Shown here: one piece after another, positions 1 through 7,060 of the stretch
Layout: each line of letters starts with the position of its first letter
Position numbering within the stretch: position 1 is the first letter of the stretch
Origin: CAYXVB01 sp964467785
Lineage (GTDB): Bacteria > Bdellovibrionota > UBA1018
Direction: 5' to 3'
Length of the DNA: 7,111 bases
Assembly (NCBI GenBank): GCA_964467785.1
Contig: CAYXVB010000185.1
Coordinates: 1 to 7,111, forward strand
The notes under the pieces: generated by a model
Told to the model about the DNA's origin: nothing
Database searches by the model: none
The model's input: the letters and a program-made list of their open reading frames with translations, nothing else
Position numbers and translations under genes: made by a program

Positions 1-553
1 CGCTTTCGATGACTGAGCGCTCCAGCCCCATCATACCGTAGTCGATGTAGCGCATCTCTTTGGGCTTGGGGGAGATCTTCTTGTCGTAGAGAGTGACGCG
101 CGATCCATCAAAACACGCGTTGCTCGAGTCCCATTTCTCGCCGTTTTCAAGCACCGTCATCAAGGCAGGCTCGGAGCATTCGGAAAAGCGCCGCCACACC
201 GCGCCTGTATCGACTGGCAGAAACGAGTCGCCGTAGGTCACCAAAAAGCGCTCCTGCATCACACCCGAATCCACCGCCAAACGAATCGCGCCGCCCGTGC
301 CGCGGAGCTCACGCCCTTCGTCGACGTAACGCACCTTCAGGCCCCAGCGCGAGCCATCCCCCACGAACTCACGGATCTGCTCGCCCAGATAACCGATCGA
401 AAAGACCACTTCAGTGACGCCGTCCGCGGCCAGCTTCTTAAGCTGATAGTGCGCGAAGGGAGTGCCGTGCACCGCAATGAGCGACTTGGGGATCGTCTCG
501 GTGATCGGCCGCATCCGAGTGGCCAATCCGCCGGCTAGCACGAGGCATTGCAT
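1..553 (-). CDS. Sugar-1-phosphate nucleotidyltransferase, C-terminus cut by window edge
   Basis: About 184 N-terminal residues are present and the 3' end lies outside the window. The enzyme class joins a sugar 1-phosphate to an NTP, releasing pyrophosphate and giving an NDP-sugar in the cytoplasm. The N-terminal nucleotide-binding loop is visible (LAGGLATRMRP at residues 6-16, then P22-K23), as is a GTGGA segment at 85-89 and the metal-binding Asp in YGDS (D109). The loop reads GGLATR rather than the more common GGxGTR; from memory this variant occurs in heptose-1-phosphate guanylyltransferase-like (HddC-like) members, but the base and sugar specificity cannot be assigned here. The ATG at 553 lies 14 nt after the stop of the upstream oxidoreductase gene and only a weak GAAGAG precedes it, so translation is probably coupled. 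It is the third gene of the minus-strand sugar operon. The family is clear; the exact substrate is not. Confidence 0.9.
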   Translation of the reverse strand, partial: MQCLVLAGGLATRMRPITETIPKSLIAVHGTPFAHYQLKKLAADGVTEVVFSIGYLGEQIREFVGDGSRWGLKVRYVDEGRELRGTGGAIRLAVDSGVMQERFLVTYGDSFLPVDTGAVWRRFSECSEPALMTVLENGEKWDSSNACFDGSRVTLYDKKISPKPKEMRYIDYGMMGLERSVIES

Positions 554-567
554 GGGTGCGGGGCTCT

Positions 568-1578
<1,011 letters not shown>

Positions 1579-1586
1579 TTCACTCA

Positions 1587-1592
1587 CTCCTT
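1587..1592 (-). promoter_or_regulatory. Shine-Dalgarno AAGGAG that fixes the oxidoreductase start
   Basis: On the minus strand AAGGAG is followed by 8 nt and then ATG at 1578. The alternative GTG at 1587 shares its G with this motif and so could not use it. This supports the start three codons downstream of the longest reading frame. Confidence 0.7.
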
Positions 1593-1610
1593 ATGGTCTC
1601 AGTGGCCGGC

Positions 1611-2573
1611 TCAGTGACGGGACTCGAAAACCCAGGGGTTGGCCTGGAGGTAGTGCACGGTCGCGCGCACGCCTTCGCGGATGGAGAGCTTGGGCTTCCA
1701 GCCGGAGTTCACGAGTTTTTTGGTGTCGAGGAAGATAAACGGGTTGTCGCCCACCCAGCCGCGATCACCGCCCGAGTACTGGCGCTTGGGATTGATCTTG
1801 AGCTCGTCGCAGATCACGTCGATGGACTGATTGACCGCGACGTACTCGTCGGTGCCGAGGTTGAAGATCTCGAGGCGGTTTTTGGTTTCGAGCCGCGAAG
1901 TGTGGAGGATCGCCTCCACGCAATCGCCAACGTAGAGATACGATTTGCGCGCGGTGCCGTCGCCGAGCACGGGCAGCGTGGTCGGATCCTTCATGAGGTG
2001 GCGGACAAAGTCAAAGACGTGGCCGTGCGTGTAGCGCTCGCCTAAGATCGAGACAAAGCGGTAGATGCGCGCGGTAAAGCCGTAGCCTTCGGCATACGCC
2101 GAGATCAGGCCTTCGCAGGCCGACTTCGAAGCGCCATAGAGGCTGGTTTGAATGGGGAAGGGAGCGTCTTCGGGAGTGGGGATGACTTTGGCTTCGCCGT
2201 AGACCGAGCCCGTGGAGCTGAAGCCGATTTTCTTGACACCCACGCGGCGCATCGCCTCGAGGACGTTCCAAGTGACGATCGTGTTCTGCTCGAGGTCCTT
2301 GCGGGGGTGCTTAAGGCCGTCGCGGACGTCGGCGTTTGCCGCGAGGTGGTAGACCCAGTCGACATCCGAGGTGAGGACGTTGTCGAGCGAGCGCTCTTCG
2401 TAAAGGTCAAGTTTGTGGAAGGTGAACTTGGGCTGCTTGAGCGCGCCTTCGAGAAACTTCATGTGGCCGGTCGACAGGTTGTCTACGCCGATCACGGTAT
2501 GGCCGTCCGCGAGGAGGCGGTCGGCGAGGTTGCTGCCGATGAAGCCGGCTGCGCCGGTGATGAGGACTTTCAT
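1611..2573 (-). CDS. Extended-SDR NAD-dependent epimerase/dehydratase (GalE-like NDP-sugar enzyme)
   Basis: A 320-residue protein of the extended short-chain dehydrogenase family, which epimerises or dehydrates NDP-sugars through a transient keto intermediate with tightly bound NAD. Visible: the N-terminal GAAGFIG (residues 7-13, GxxGxxG), D31 at the end of beta-2 indicating NAD preference, HLAANADV at 76-83, and the catalytic trio T121 (in SSTGSVYG), Y146 and K150 (YGASK). The T-to-Y spacing of 25 matches Ser124-Tyr149 in E. coli GalE. R209-x-Y212 lies in the expected NDP-sugar-binding segment. The length fits GalE, GDP-mannose 4,6-dehydratase-like and WbpP-like enzymes, so the named reaction is open. 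It starts at ATG 2573 with only a weak purine run upstream. It is the first gene of the minus-strand operon, next to the divergent control region. Confidence 0.93.
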   Translation of the reverse strand: MKVLITGAAGFIGSNLADRLLADGHTVIGVDNLSTGHMKFLEGALKQPKFTFHKLDLYEERSLDNVLTSDVDWVYHLAANADVRDGLKHPRKDLEQNTIVTWNVLEAMRRVGVKKIGFSSTGSVYGEAKVIPTPEDAPFPIQTSLYGASKSACEGLISAYAEGYGFTARIYRFVSILGERYTHGHVFDFVRHLMKDPTTLPVLGDGTARKSYLYVGDCVEAILHTSRLETKNRLEIFNLGTDEYVAVNQSIDVICDELKINPKRQYSGGDRGWVGDNPFIFLDTKKLVNSGWKPKLSIREGVRATVHYLQANPWVFESRH

Positions 2574-2638
2574 AGAGAGGTCTTTCTACGCTTGGAAATT
2601 GCTGAGTTTTCACGAACAGAGCACAAGCGGTTTGGCGA

Positions 2639-2644
2639 TGTCAA
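2639..2644 (-). promoter_or_regulatory. Candidate -35 box of the sugar operon
   Basis: A perfect TTGACA on the minus strand about 66 bp upstream of the epimerase ATG. No good -10 follows: the best hexamer at 18-bp spacing is TCTGTT, matching the sigma-70 consensus at three of six positions. It may depend on an activator, or it may be half of an operator rather than a -35 box. Confidence 0.35.
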
Positions 2645-2660
2645 GGAGGGAGGGGGTGGC

Positions 2661-2666
2661 TTGACA
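2661..2666 (+). promoter_or_regulatory. Candidate -35 box of the peptide/YcaO operon
   Basis: A perfect TTGACA 69 bp before the small-gene ATG. At exactly 17 bp the next hexamer is TAAGTA (2684-2689), a poor -10 with only the first two bases matching. The position is right for a promoter of the plus-strand operon, but the -10 is weak and the motif may instead be an operator arm. Confidence 0.4.
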
Positions 2667-2720
2667 CGGAGTTAGGAGCGCGGTAAGTAACGCACTGCAT
2701 TATTTTTTGCTGCTTTAATC

Positions 2721-2725
2721 GAGGT
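2721..2725 (+). promoter_or_regulatory. Shine-Dalgarno GAGGT of the small peptide gene
   Basis: GAGGT pairs with the CACCTCCT end of 16S rRNA and lies 9 nt before the ATG at 2735, a good spacing. It supports the 58-codon frame over the ATG at 2728, which is only 2 nt from the motif. Confidence 0.6.
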
Positions 2726-2734
2726 CGATGAGTC

Positions 2735-2911
2735 ATGATTCACTTCTGGCGAGCTTTTTCATTCATTTTGGTTACCTTCTTGATAATGCCCATTTTGGCA
2801 ATTACCAATTTCCCGCAGAAAATTGCGTCTCAAATCAAAGAGATTTCCGCGAAAGAAGCCGGTGATGCTTCGCAAAACTGCGTCTATCGTTGCGAATGTA
2901 ACAAGTCATGA
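2735..2911 (+). CDS. 58-aa small peptide with hydrophobic N-terminus and Cys-rich tail; candidate RiPP precursor
   Basis: I do not recognise this protein as a known family. It starts at ATG 2735 with a good GAGGT site and ends at TGA 2909-2911, immediately before the next gene. Residues 8-23 form a hydrophobic stretch after two positive or aromatic residues, like a signal peptide or membrane anchor, with a possible signal-peptidase site after A22 (ILA). There is no lipobox. A charged linker (about 28-45, KIASQ...KEAGD) leads to a tail NCVYRCECNKS with cysteines at 49, 53 and 55. As first gene of an operon with a YcaO enzyme, it is the natural candidate substrate: C49, C53, C55 and nearby S46 and S58 could be heterocyclised, or the tail backbone thioamidated or cyclised. 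Alternatively it is a small secreted disulfide or metal-binding peptide. A hydrophobic leader is unusual for a substrate of a cytoplasmic enzyme. Confidence 0.7.
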   Translation: MIHFWRAFSFILVTFLIMPILAITNFPQKIASQIKEISAKEAGDASQNCVYRCECNKS

Positions 2912-2927
2912 GTGATGAGCCTCATGA
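2906..2927 (+). promoter_or_regulatory. Possible RNA hairpin over the binding-protein start
   Basis: TCATGAG (2906-2912) and CTCATGA (2921-2927) are perfect inverted copies separated by 8 nt. The stem and loop would cover the stop of the small gene and all three possible start codons of the next gene (GTG 2912, ATG 2915, ATG 2924). The stem is only 7 bp with three G-C pairs, so it would be opened by ribosomes finishing the small gene. This is consistent with translational coupling but could be chance. Confidence 0.3.
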
Positions 2928-4417
2928 GGGACTATAAGACCCAGACTCTTTATGTCGTTTTCTTTGGGGTCGTCTTTTGTGTTTCGGCGGTTTTGATTAC
3001 ACTTAGAATGGTGCACGTCTCAAAACCTCAGAATGTTCTCAGGGCGGTGTTTCCAGTAGGTTCTCTCCGGAGTGATGGGACTCTTTTTGACCCAACGAAT
3101 ACGGATTCGGTTTGGGAATACTATCTTTTTGAAAACCTTGCGGCGGGTTTGATCCGTGACGATGTTGAAAATCCTACTGGATATCAACCGCTATTGGCTG
3201 AGAAGTGGCGTCGAGTTGGAAGCTCCGAATGGGAGTTTCAATTACGGGAACATTTGAAATGGAGCGATGGTTCAATAATCTTACCGAGCCAGATCGTGGA
3301 TCATTTTCTGCGAATGAAGGCAGGGAAATCGCGGCATCTGAGTCATCTCCATTTTCTCAACCGGGTAGCATTTGATTCTCAAACCCGTACTCTTAAGCTC
3401 ACATTTACCAAGCCGACGGATGACGGGCTCTTACACGAGTTGAGTTTGGCGGATGCGGCGCTTGTTCACCCTGAGTCTAGTCAGTGGGCAATAACTTCCG
3501 GTGCCTATTATATTTCAAATTTTATTCCGAACGAAAAAAAGCTAGTGCTCTCACGAAATGAGTTTTCAACCGTCGGGACAGATGCTTCCCCGAAGCAAGT
3601 TGAACTCATAGGGCTTTCTGATAGTAACAAAGTAAAAGGATTATTTAAGTCCGTCGATGTGGACTTATATCAAGTTCCTCCATTCCCGTTCGCGTCGGTC
3701 TACCGGACAGCGATTGAATCCGCTGTGCAGAGTGTTCGAGGCGTGGTTTCTTCAGTCTATTTTTTTTACTTTGAAAAAGATCACAAACTCAGTTCCTCGC
3801 TTGAAGCTAGACAGGAGTTCGCATCCTTCGTTCGGCGAGCTTTTCGTACAATTGAATCAAAATCTTTAGCTCCCGAATCGCAGATGATCCCTGCTGGATA
3901 CGTCGGACATTTGAATCATCTTAATTTTGCTGATCGCCCTATTCGAGTGCTTCATGATAAGAAGATCGTTGTTGATCTGCTCTCGCCATTAGAGGAGCTA
4001 TCTGAAGTTTGGCAGAATGTGGCAAGAATGGCTCAGGACGATGGATTTCAGATCGAATTTCGCTTTCGTAAATTTTTCGAGCCCGCGCCTAAGGAAGCTT
4101 TTGCGAGATTTCTAATTTTTCAGGGAAATCAAAGCGATCCCATTGGCAGTTGGAGTTTTCTCTTTTCTGAGAACGGTGGTCAGCTCAGTCCCTTTCGATC
4201 AGAAGTGATTCAGAACCTGAATGCGGCGGCTGCCGCTACTTCGATTCAAGACAAGGATCGTGAGCTAAATCTGATTCATCAAAAAGTGCTGGATCGCGCA
4301 TTCGCAGTACCATTCTTGGCTGCGGAAAGCCGATTACTGGGAAGTGATCGCGTCGACTTTTCGAGGCTCAATCCGTTTGACCTTAGACCACGATATTATG
4401 AAATCAGATGGAAGTGA
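2915..4417 (+). CDS. Membrane-anchored peptide-binding protein, SBP_bac_5 (OppA/DppA-like)
   Basis: About 500 residues. The family binds oligopeptides, dipeptides, nickel complexes or related ligands in the periplasm for ABC importers, or acts as a receptor. Family hallmarks are visible: YQPLLAEKW near 90-98, WEFQLREHLKWSDGS near 106-120, TSGAYYISNFIPNEKKLVLSRNEFS near 194-218, and a C-terminal helix region with VLDRAFAVPFLA near 458-469. Residues about 12-32 are one uncharged hydrophobic segment. Its Cys22 is preceded by VVF, not a lipobox, so this looks like an uncleaved membrane anchor. Possible starts are GTG 2912, ATG 2915 and ATG 2924. ATG 2915, just after the small-gene TGA, is chosen because of coupling, but ATG 2924 is also plausible. 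No permease or ATPase gene is visible nearby. In this operon it may capture the peptide product or a competing peptide. Confidence 0.88.
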   Translation: MSLMRDYKTQTLYVVFFGVVFCVSAVLITLRMVHVSKPQNVLRAVFPVGSLRSDGTLFDPTNTDSVWEYYLFENLAAGLIRDDVENPTGYQPLLAEKWRRVGSSEWEFQLREHLKWSDGSIILPSQIVDHFLRMKAGKSRHLSHLHFLNRVAFDSQTRTLKLTFTKPTDDGLLHELSLADAALVHPESSQWAITSGAYYISNFIPNEKKLVLSRNEFSTVGTDASPKQVELIGLSDSNKVKGLFKSVDVDLYQVPPFPFASVYRTAIESAVQSVRGVVSSVYFFYFEKDHKLSSSLEARQEFASFVRRAFRTIESKSLAPESQMIPAGYVGHLNHLNFADRPIRVLHDKKIVVDLLSPLEELSEVWQNVARMAQDDGFQIEFRFRKFFEPAPKEAFARFLIFQGNQSDPIGSWSFLFSENGGQLSPFRSEVIQNLNAAAAATSIQDKDRELNLIHQKVLDRAFAVPFLAAESRLLGSDRVDFSRLNPFDLRPRYYEIRWK

Positions 4418-5360
4418 ATCGAGCGATGCGGCGTGGCGTTGGTGCCCCAAAAGCGCATTTTTAAGGCAGGGAGAAGCATCGTTTTGGAATCCTTTCGATA
4501 GATCCCTTGCGCAGGTGCGTTGGTCGTTTCGATCGATTCGTGAATTTAATCTGCCCATTTCTTGGGTGACCTGCGAGGTGACGGCCTTGGGGGTTTCTTC
4601 GTCAGGAGGAGGAGAAGGACTGTTTTTTAGAACAGCCCTGGTAAAAGCTCTGGCAGAGGCATGGGAACGATGGTGGATGAAGTATCTGCTTCGAAGCGGA
4701 GTTTGTTCACCGATGTCAAGCAATGGATTCGCGGCAGGAAGAACCCGTGACGATGCATTCAAAGCAGCAAAAATGGAATTGATCGAGCGGACCGTACTTC
4801 TTCGGGCCTGGAAAGGGAGGTCCGGGTTTCAGCTCTATTCTCCTAAGGATTGGCTGAGTCGATTGCTGTTGAATTCAACTGAGATTAAGGGATGGCGATA
4901 TTCTTTTTTTCTGATTCCTACGGGGAGTGAGTTTTTCGTGCTTACGTTACTTGCACGTCATTCCGATCTCGGATCGGTCTTCGACTCAATATGTAGTTTT
5001 GAGCTGTCCCGTCAGGTTGAGAGAAAGCTTACGCTTTCTGTTCTTAGGTCGATTTGGATTCATGAGCGGACACCGAAGCCAGCGGCCTGGTGGGAGTTCC
5101 CAGATAATGGAGGGCCAGAAGATCATGCGCTTTTCTATAGGAGACCGGAGAATAGTGTCGCGTTCGATTTTTTGAATATCCCTAAGAAAATCGACGTAGA
5201 GGCACTCGCGAGTGATTCATCCTCGATCGCCACACAGATGATTTATCCCGGTGATCTCATGCCTGCAGTCGCTTTAGCAACTCATCCGCAATGGGAACCC
5301 TTGTCTTGGGGAAAACAGTCTATTGGAGGAGTGAATCCATTTCCTCATCCACTCGCCTGA
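4398..5360 (+). CDS. Compact YcaO-domain peptide-modifying enzyme
   Basis: A 320-residue protein. YcaO enzymes use ATP to activate a peptide-backbone amide, giving azolines, thioamides or amidines. From ATG 4398: GGGEGLFFRTALVKALAEAWER (72-91 is the core) aligns with the E. coli YcaO segment starting NGKG, keeping the two glutamates (E87, E90). SSNGFAAGRTRDDA (107-120) followed by MELIER (126-131, E127 and E130) matches the second ATP-site motif. EDHALFYRRP (241-250) and NPFPHPLA (313-320, a C-terminal PxPxP) resemble azoline-forming family members. The usual Lys of GKG is Glu73 and the usual Asp after ELIER is Thr132. The protein is shorter than the roughly 400 residues common in the family. 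A longer frame from GTG 4344 would overlap the previous gene by 74 nt; ATG 4398 overlaps it by 20 nt without a clear ribosome site. No E1-like or TfuA partner gene is visible. Confidence 0.85.
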   Translation: MKSDGSESSDAAWRWCPKSAFLRQGEASFWNPFDRSLAQVRWSFRSIREFNLPISWVTCEVTALGVSSSGGGEGLFFRTALVKALAEAWERWWMKYLLRSGVCSPMSSNGFAAGRTRDDAFKAAKMELIERTVLLRAWKGRSGFQLYSPKDWLSRLLLNSTEIKGWRYSFFLIPTGSEFFVLTLLARHSDLGSVFDSICSFELSRQVERKLTLSVLRSIWIHERTPKPAAWWEFPDNGGPEDHALFYRRPENSVAFDFLNIPKKIDVEALASDSSSIATQMIYPGDLMPAVALATHPQWEPLSWGKQSIGGVNPFPHPLA

Positions 5361-7060
5361 GACTATTTCGGCCGATTAAGATTTGGTTGCTCATCAATGC
5401 TTCTGCCTTGGCTTTGATCGTAGCCGCCGGCTTTAGCATGGAGGGCGTTTCTTCTCGGGAAAATGATTCTCTCGTGCGCGCTCAGACGGAGCTATTGTTA
5501 CGGTCCCATAGTCAAGACTTGGAACGTGGGAATTTTCGGTCCGTAGTGGAAGGAATCGGACCTGAGTTTAAGGAGTTGCACGTCGAAATCTATGATGGAA
5601 GACAAGTATTCCAAATCGGCCCGCCTCTCGCTTCAAAGAGTTGCCATTCGAATGTGGTGGATCGATTTGAGCAAGAGGGGGCGGTTCGAGTAACGCTATG
5701 CCGTCCGTATTCCTCTCCCTGGTTTGCGATTGTTGGGTTGATCGGGCTCTTCTTTTTTGGCGCGATCGTTTCGTTTCGGACGATCTTATTGATAGAGCGC
5801 GAAGCAATCACGACCCTAATTCGCTTTTTCAGGAGCCAGGGAGTGCAAGTTAATTCGGACGGAGGCCTCTCGGGAGTTCTGTCAAAAGTCCATCAAATTC
5901 AAGAAGAGCTGAATCACGCAAAGAGACGAGAAATGGCGTTGGTTCAGTCGGAGGCGTTGGCTTTAATTGCGACGCAAGTTTCTCATGATATCCGGTCTCC
6001 TCTTGCTGCCTTGCTATCAGCATTGGAGCGGGCTGGATTTCAGGATGAAGGGACCAAGGAATTGATGCAAGGAGCCGCGACGCGCATACGGGATATCGCA
6101 AATCAATTATTGGAAAGAGCGCGTGGGCCGGTAGCACTGGGTCGTAATCTGAATGATTCATTCCGTTCCTTTGGGCAACAACACATATTTGGTCAGGAGT
6201 CTCGAACTGTAGAACCGATTTCTCGATTGTTGCGTGATGTAGTTTTGGAAAAGCGAGTCCAATACTCGAGTCGGGTCGAGGTGAATATCGGTTTGTATGT
6301 CGAACCCATTGAAGGGTGCTTTTCGGAGGTAAATGCTATTGAATTGGCTAAGGCGTTGTCTAATTTGATCGATAATTCTGTAGAGGCCATCGAGGGCCCT
6401 GGGCAAGTTACCGTCCTTGCCGAACTCCGGGAGGAATGCATCTCCATTCAGATTTCCGACAATGGACAGGGTATCGCACCACAAATTTTATCTCGTTTGG
6501 GGCGTCGTGGTGAAACTCATGGTAAGGCACAAGGTACGGGATTGGGACTCTTTCAAGTGCGAACAGCTTTTGAAGCCTGGGGCGGTCAGGTAGGTATTCA
6601 ATCGAGTCTCGGCGAAGGGACTACGATTACTTTGACCCTGCCGATCGCTTCAGCGCCGTCATGGTTTGTGAATAAGATCGAGATTGCGCGGAGCTCGGTT
6701 GTCGTCATCATCGCTGAAGGGCCGGAGACTTTGAATGTACTGTTGGATCGCTTCGAAGAGTTGAATGGAAAGTCTGAATTATTAACGCTTTTGCAGTTCC
6801 ACTCGAGGCAATCCGCTTTGGAATGGTACTGGAAGAATCTTGAAATAGATGCCGAAATTTTGTTCTTTTTATCAATATCTTCGGAAAGTCAGAGCGCCGA
6901 GGCTTTTGAATGGATAGAGTTTCTTGGAGTTGGTTCGAGTTCGATATTGATAGTAGATCAAGTTATCGATCCTCAATTGCGTGACCAGTGCAACCGGTTG
7001 GGGGTCCGAGTGCTTCTGAAAGGGCAAGTGCATCAGGTACCGATTTCATTGATTGTATAG
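5291..7060 (+). CDS. Membrane histidine kinase with C-terminal degenerate receiver-like domain
   Basis: A 589-residue protein from ATG 5291. Order: TM1 (about 31-48), an extracytoplasmic sensor of about 95 residues with two cysteines (118, 137), TM2 (about 145-166), a coiled linker, HisKA with phosphoacceptor H232 in SHDIRSPLAA, and an HATPase_c domain with N box NLIDNSVEA (358-366), G1 DNGQG (390-394), GTGLGL (415-420) and GEGT (441-444). Residues about 468-589 look like a receiver fold (VVVIIAEGPE, EILFFLSIS, SILIVDQVID, VRVLLKG). The acidic pair and phosphoacceptor Asp are absent, though the Lys of the fifth strand (K577) remains. The kinase core appears intact. No partner regulator is in the window. 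The start is uncertain: ATG 5291 overlaps the YcaO gene by 70 nt and lacks a clear ribosome site. A strong GGAGGA (5325-5330) is followed at ideal spacing only by an in-frame ATT at 5339. Confidence 0.9.
   Translation: MGTLVLGKTVYWRSESISSSTRLRLFRPIKIWLLINASALALIVAAGFSMEGVSSRENDSLVRAQTELLLRSHSQDLERGNFRSVVEGIGPEFKELHVEIYDGRQVFQIGPPLASKSCHSNVVDRFEQEGAVRVTLCRPYSSPWFAIVGLIGLFFFGAIVSFRTILLIEREAITTLIRFFRSQGVQVNSDGGLSGVLSKVHQIQEELNHAKRREMALVQSEALALIATQVSHDIRSPLAALLSALERAGFQDEGTKELMQGAATRIRDIANQLLERARGPVALGRNLNDSFRSFGQQHIFGQESRTVEPISRLLRDVVLEKRVQYSSRVEVNIGLYVEPIEGCFSEVNAIELAKALSNLIDNSVEAIEGPGQVTVLAELREECISIQISDNGQGIAPQILSRLGRRGETHGKAQGTGLGLFQVRTAFEAWGGQVGIQSSLGEGTTITLTLPIASAPSWFVNKIEIARSSVVVIIAEGPETLNVLLDRFEELNGKSELLTLLQFHSRQSALEWYWKNLEIDAEILFFLSISSESQSAEAFEWIEFLGVGSSSILIVDQVIDPQLRDQCNRLGVRVLLKGQVHQVPISLIV

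Larger units (their letters stand above)
2639..2666. repeat. 7-bp inverted repeat TGTCAAG-N14-CTTGACA, possible shared operator
   Basis: The arms at 2639-2645 and 2660-2666 are perfect inverted copies separated by 14 purine-rich bases. The repeat lies between the divergent operons and contains both candidate -35 hexamers. The centre-to-centre arm spacing of 21 bp is about two helical turns, which suits a dimeric regulator bound on one face of the DNA. That role is inferred; only the repeat itself is seen. Confidence 0.45.

Noticed and set aside
2697..2710. T-rich run as an intrinsic terminator
   Set aside because: Only a 3-bp GCG/CGC stem precedes it, and it lies between the candidate promoter and the first gene.
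2714..2719. TTTAAT as a -10 box (five of six consensus bases)
   Set aside because: Transcription would start at about 2726, after the GAGGT ribosome site, and no -35 lies at the right distance.
2728..2865. Overlapping frame from ATG 2728 (MSHDSLLASFF...), about 45 codons
   Set aside because: Its ATG is only 2 nt from the GAGGT site, it has no recognisable leader or tail, and it ends well inside the 58-codon frame, which fits the operon junction far better.
2912..3010. Lipoprotein signal on the peptide-binding protein
   Set aside because: The only Cys in the hydrophobic segment is preceded by VVF; Phe at -1 does not fit a lipobox, and the Cys is in mid-segment.
4334..4762. 142-codon minus-strand frame opposite the YcaO gene
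   Set aside because: It is antisense to a gene with clear family motifs, lacks a recognisable domain, and runs against the operon.
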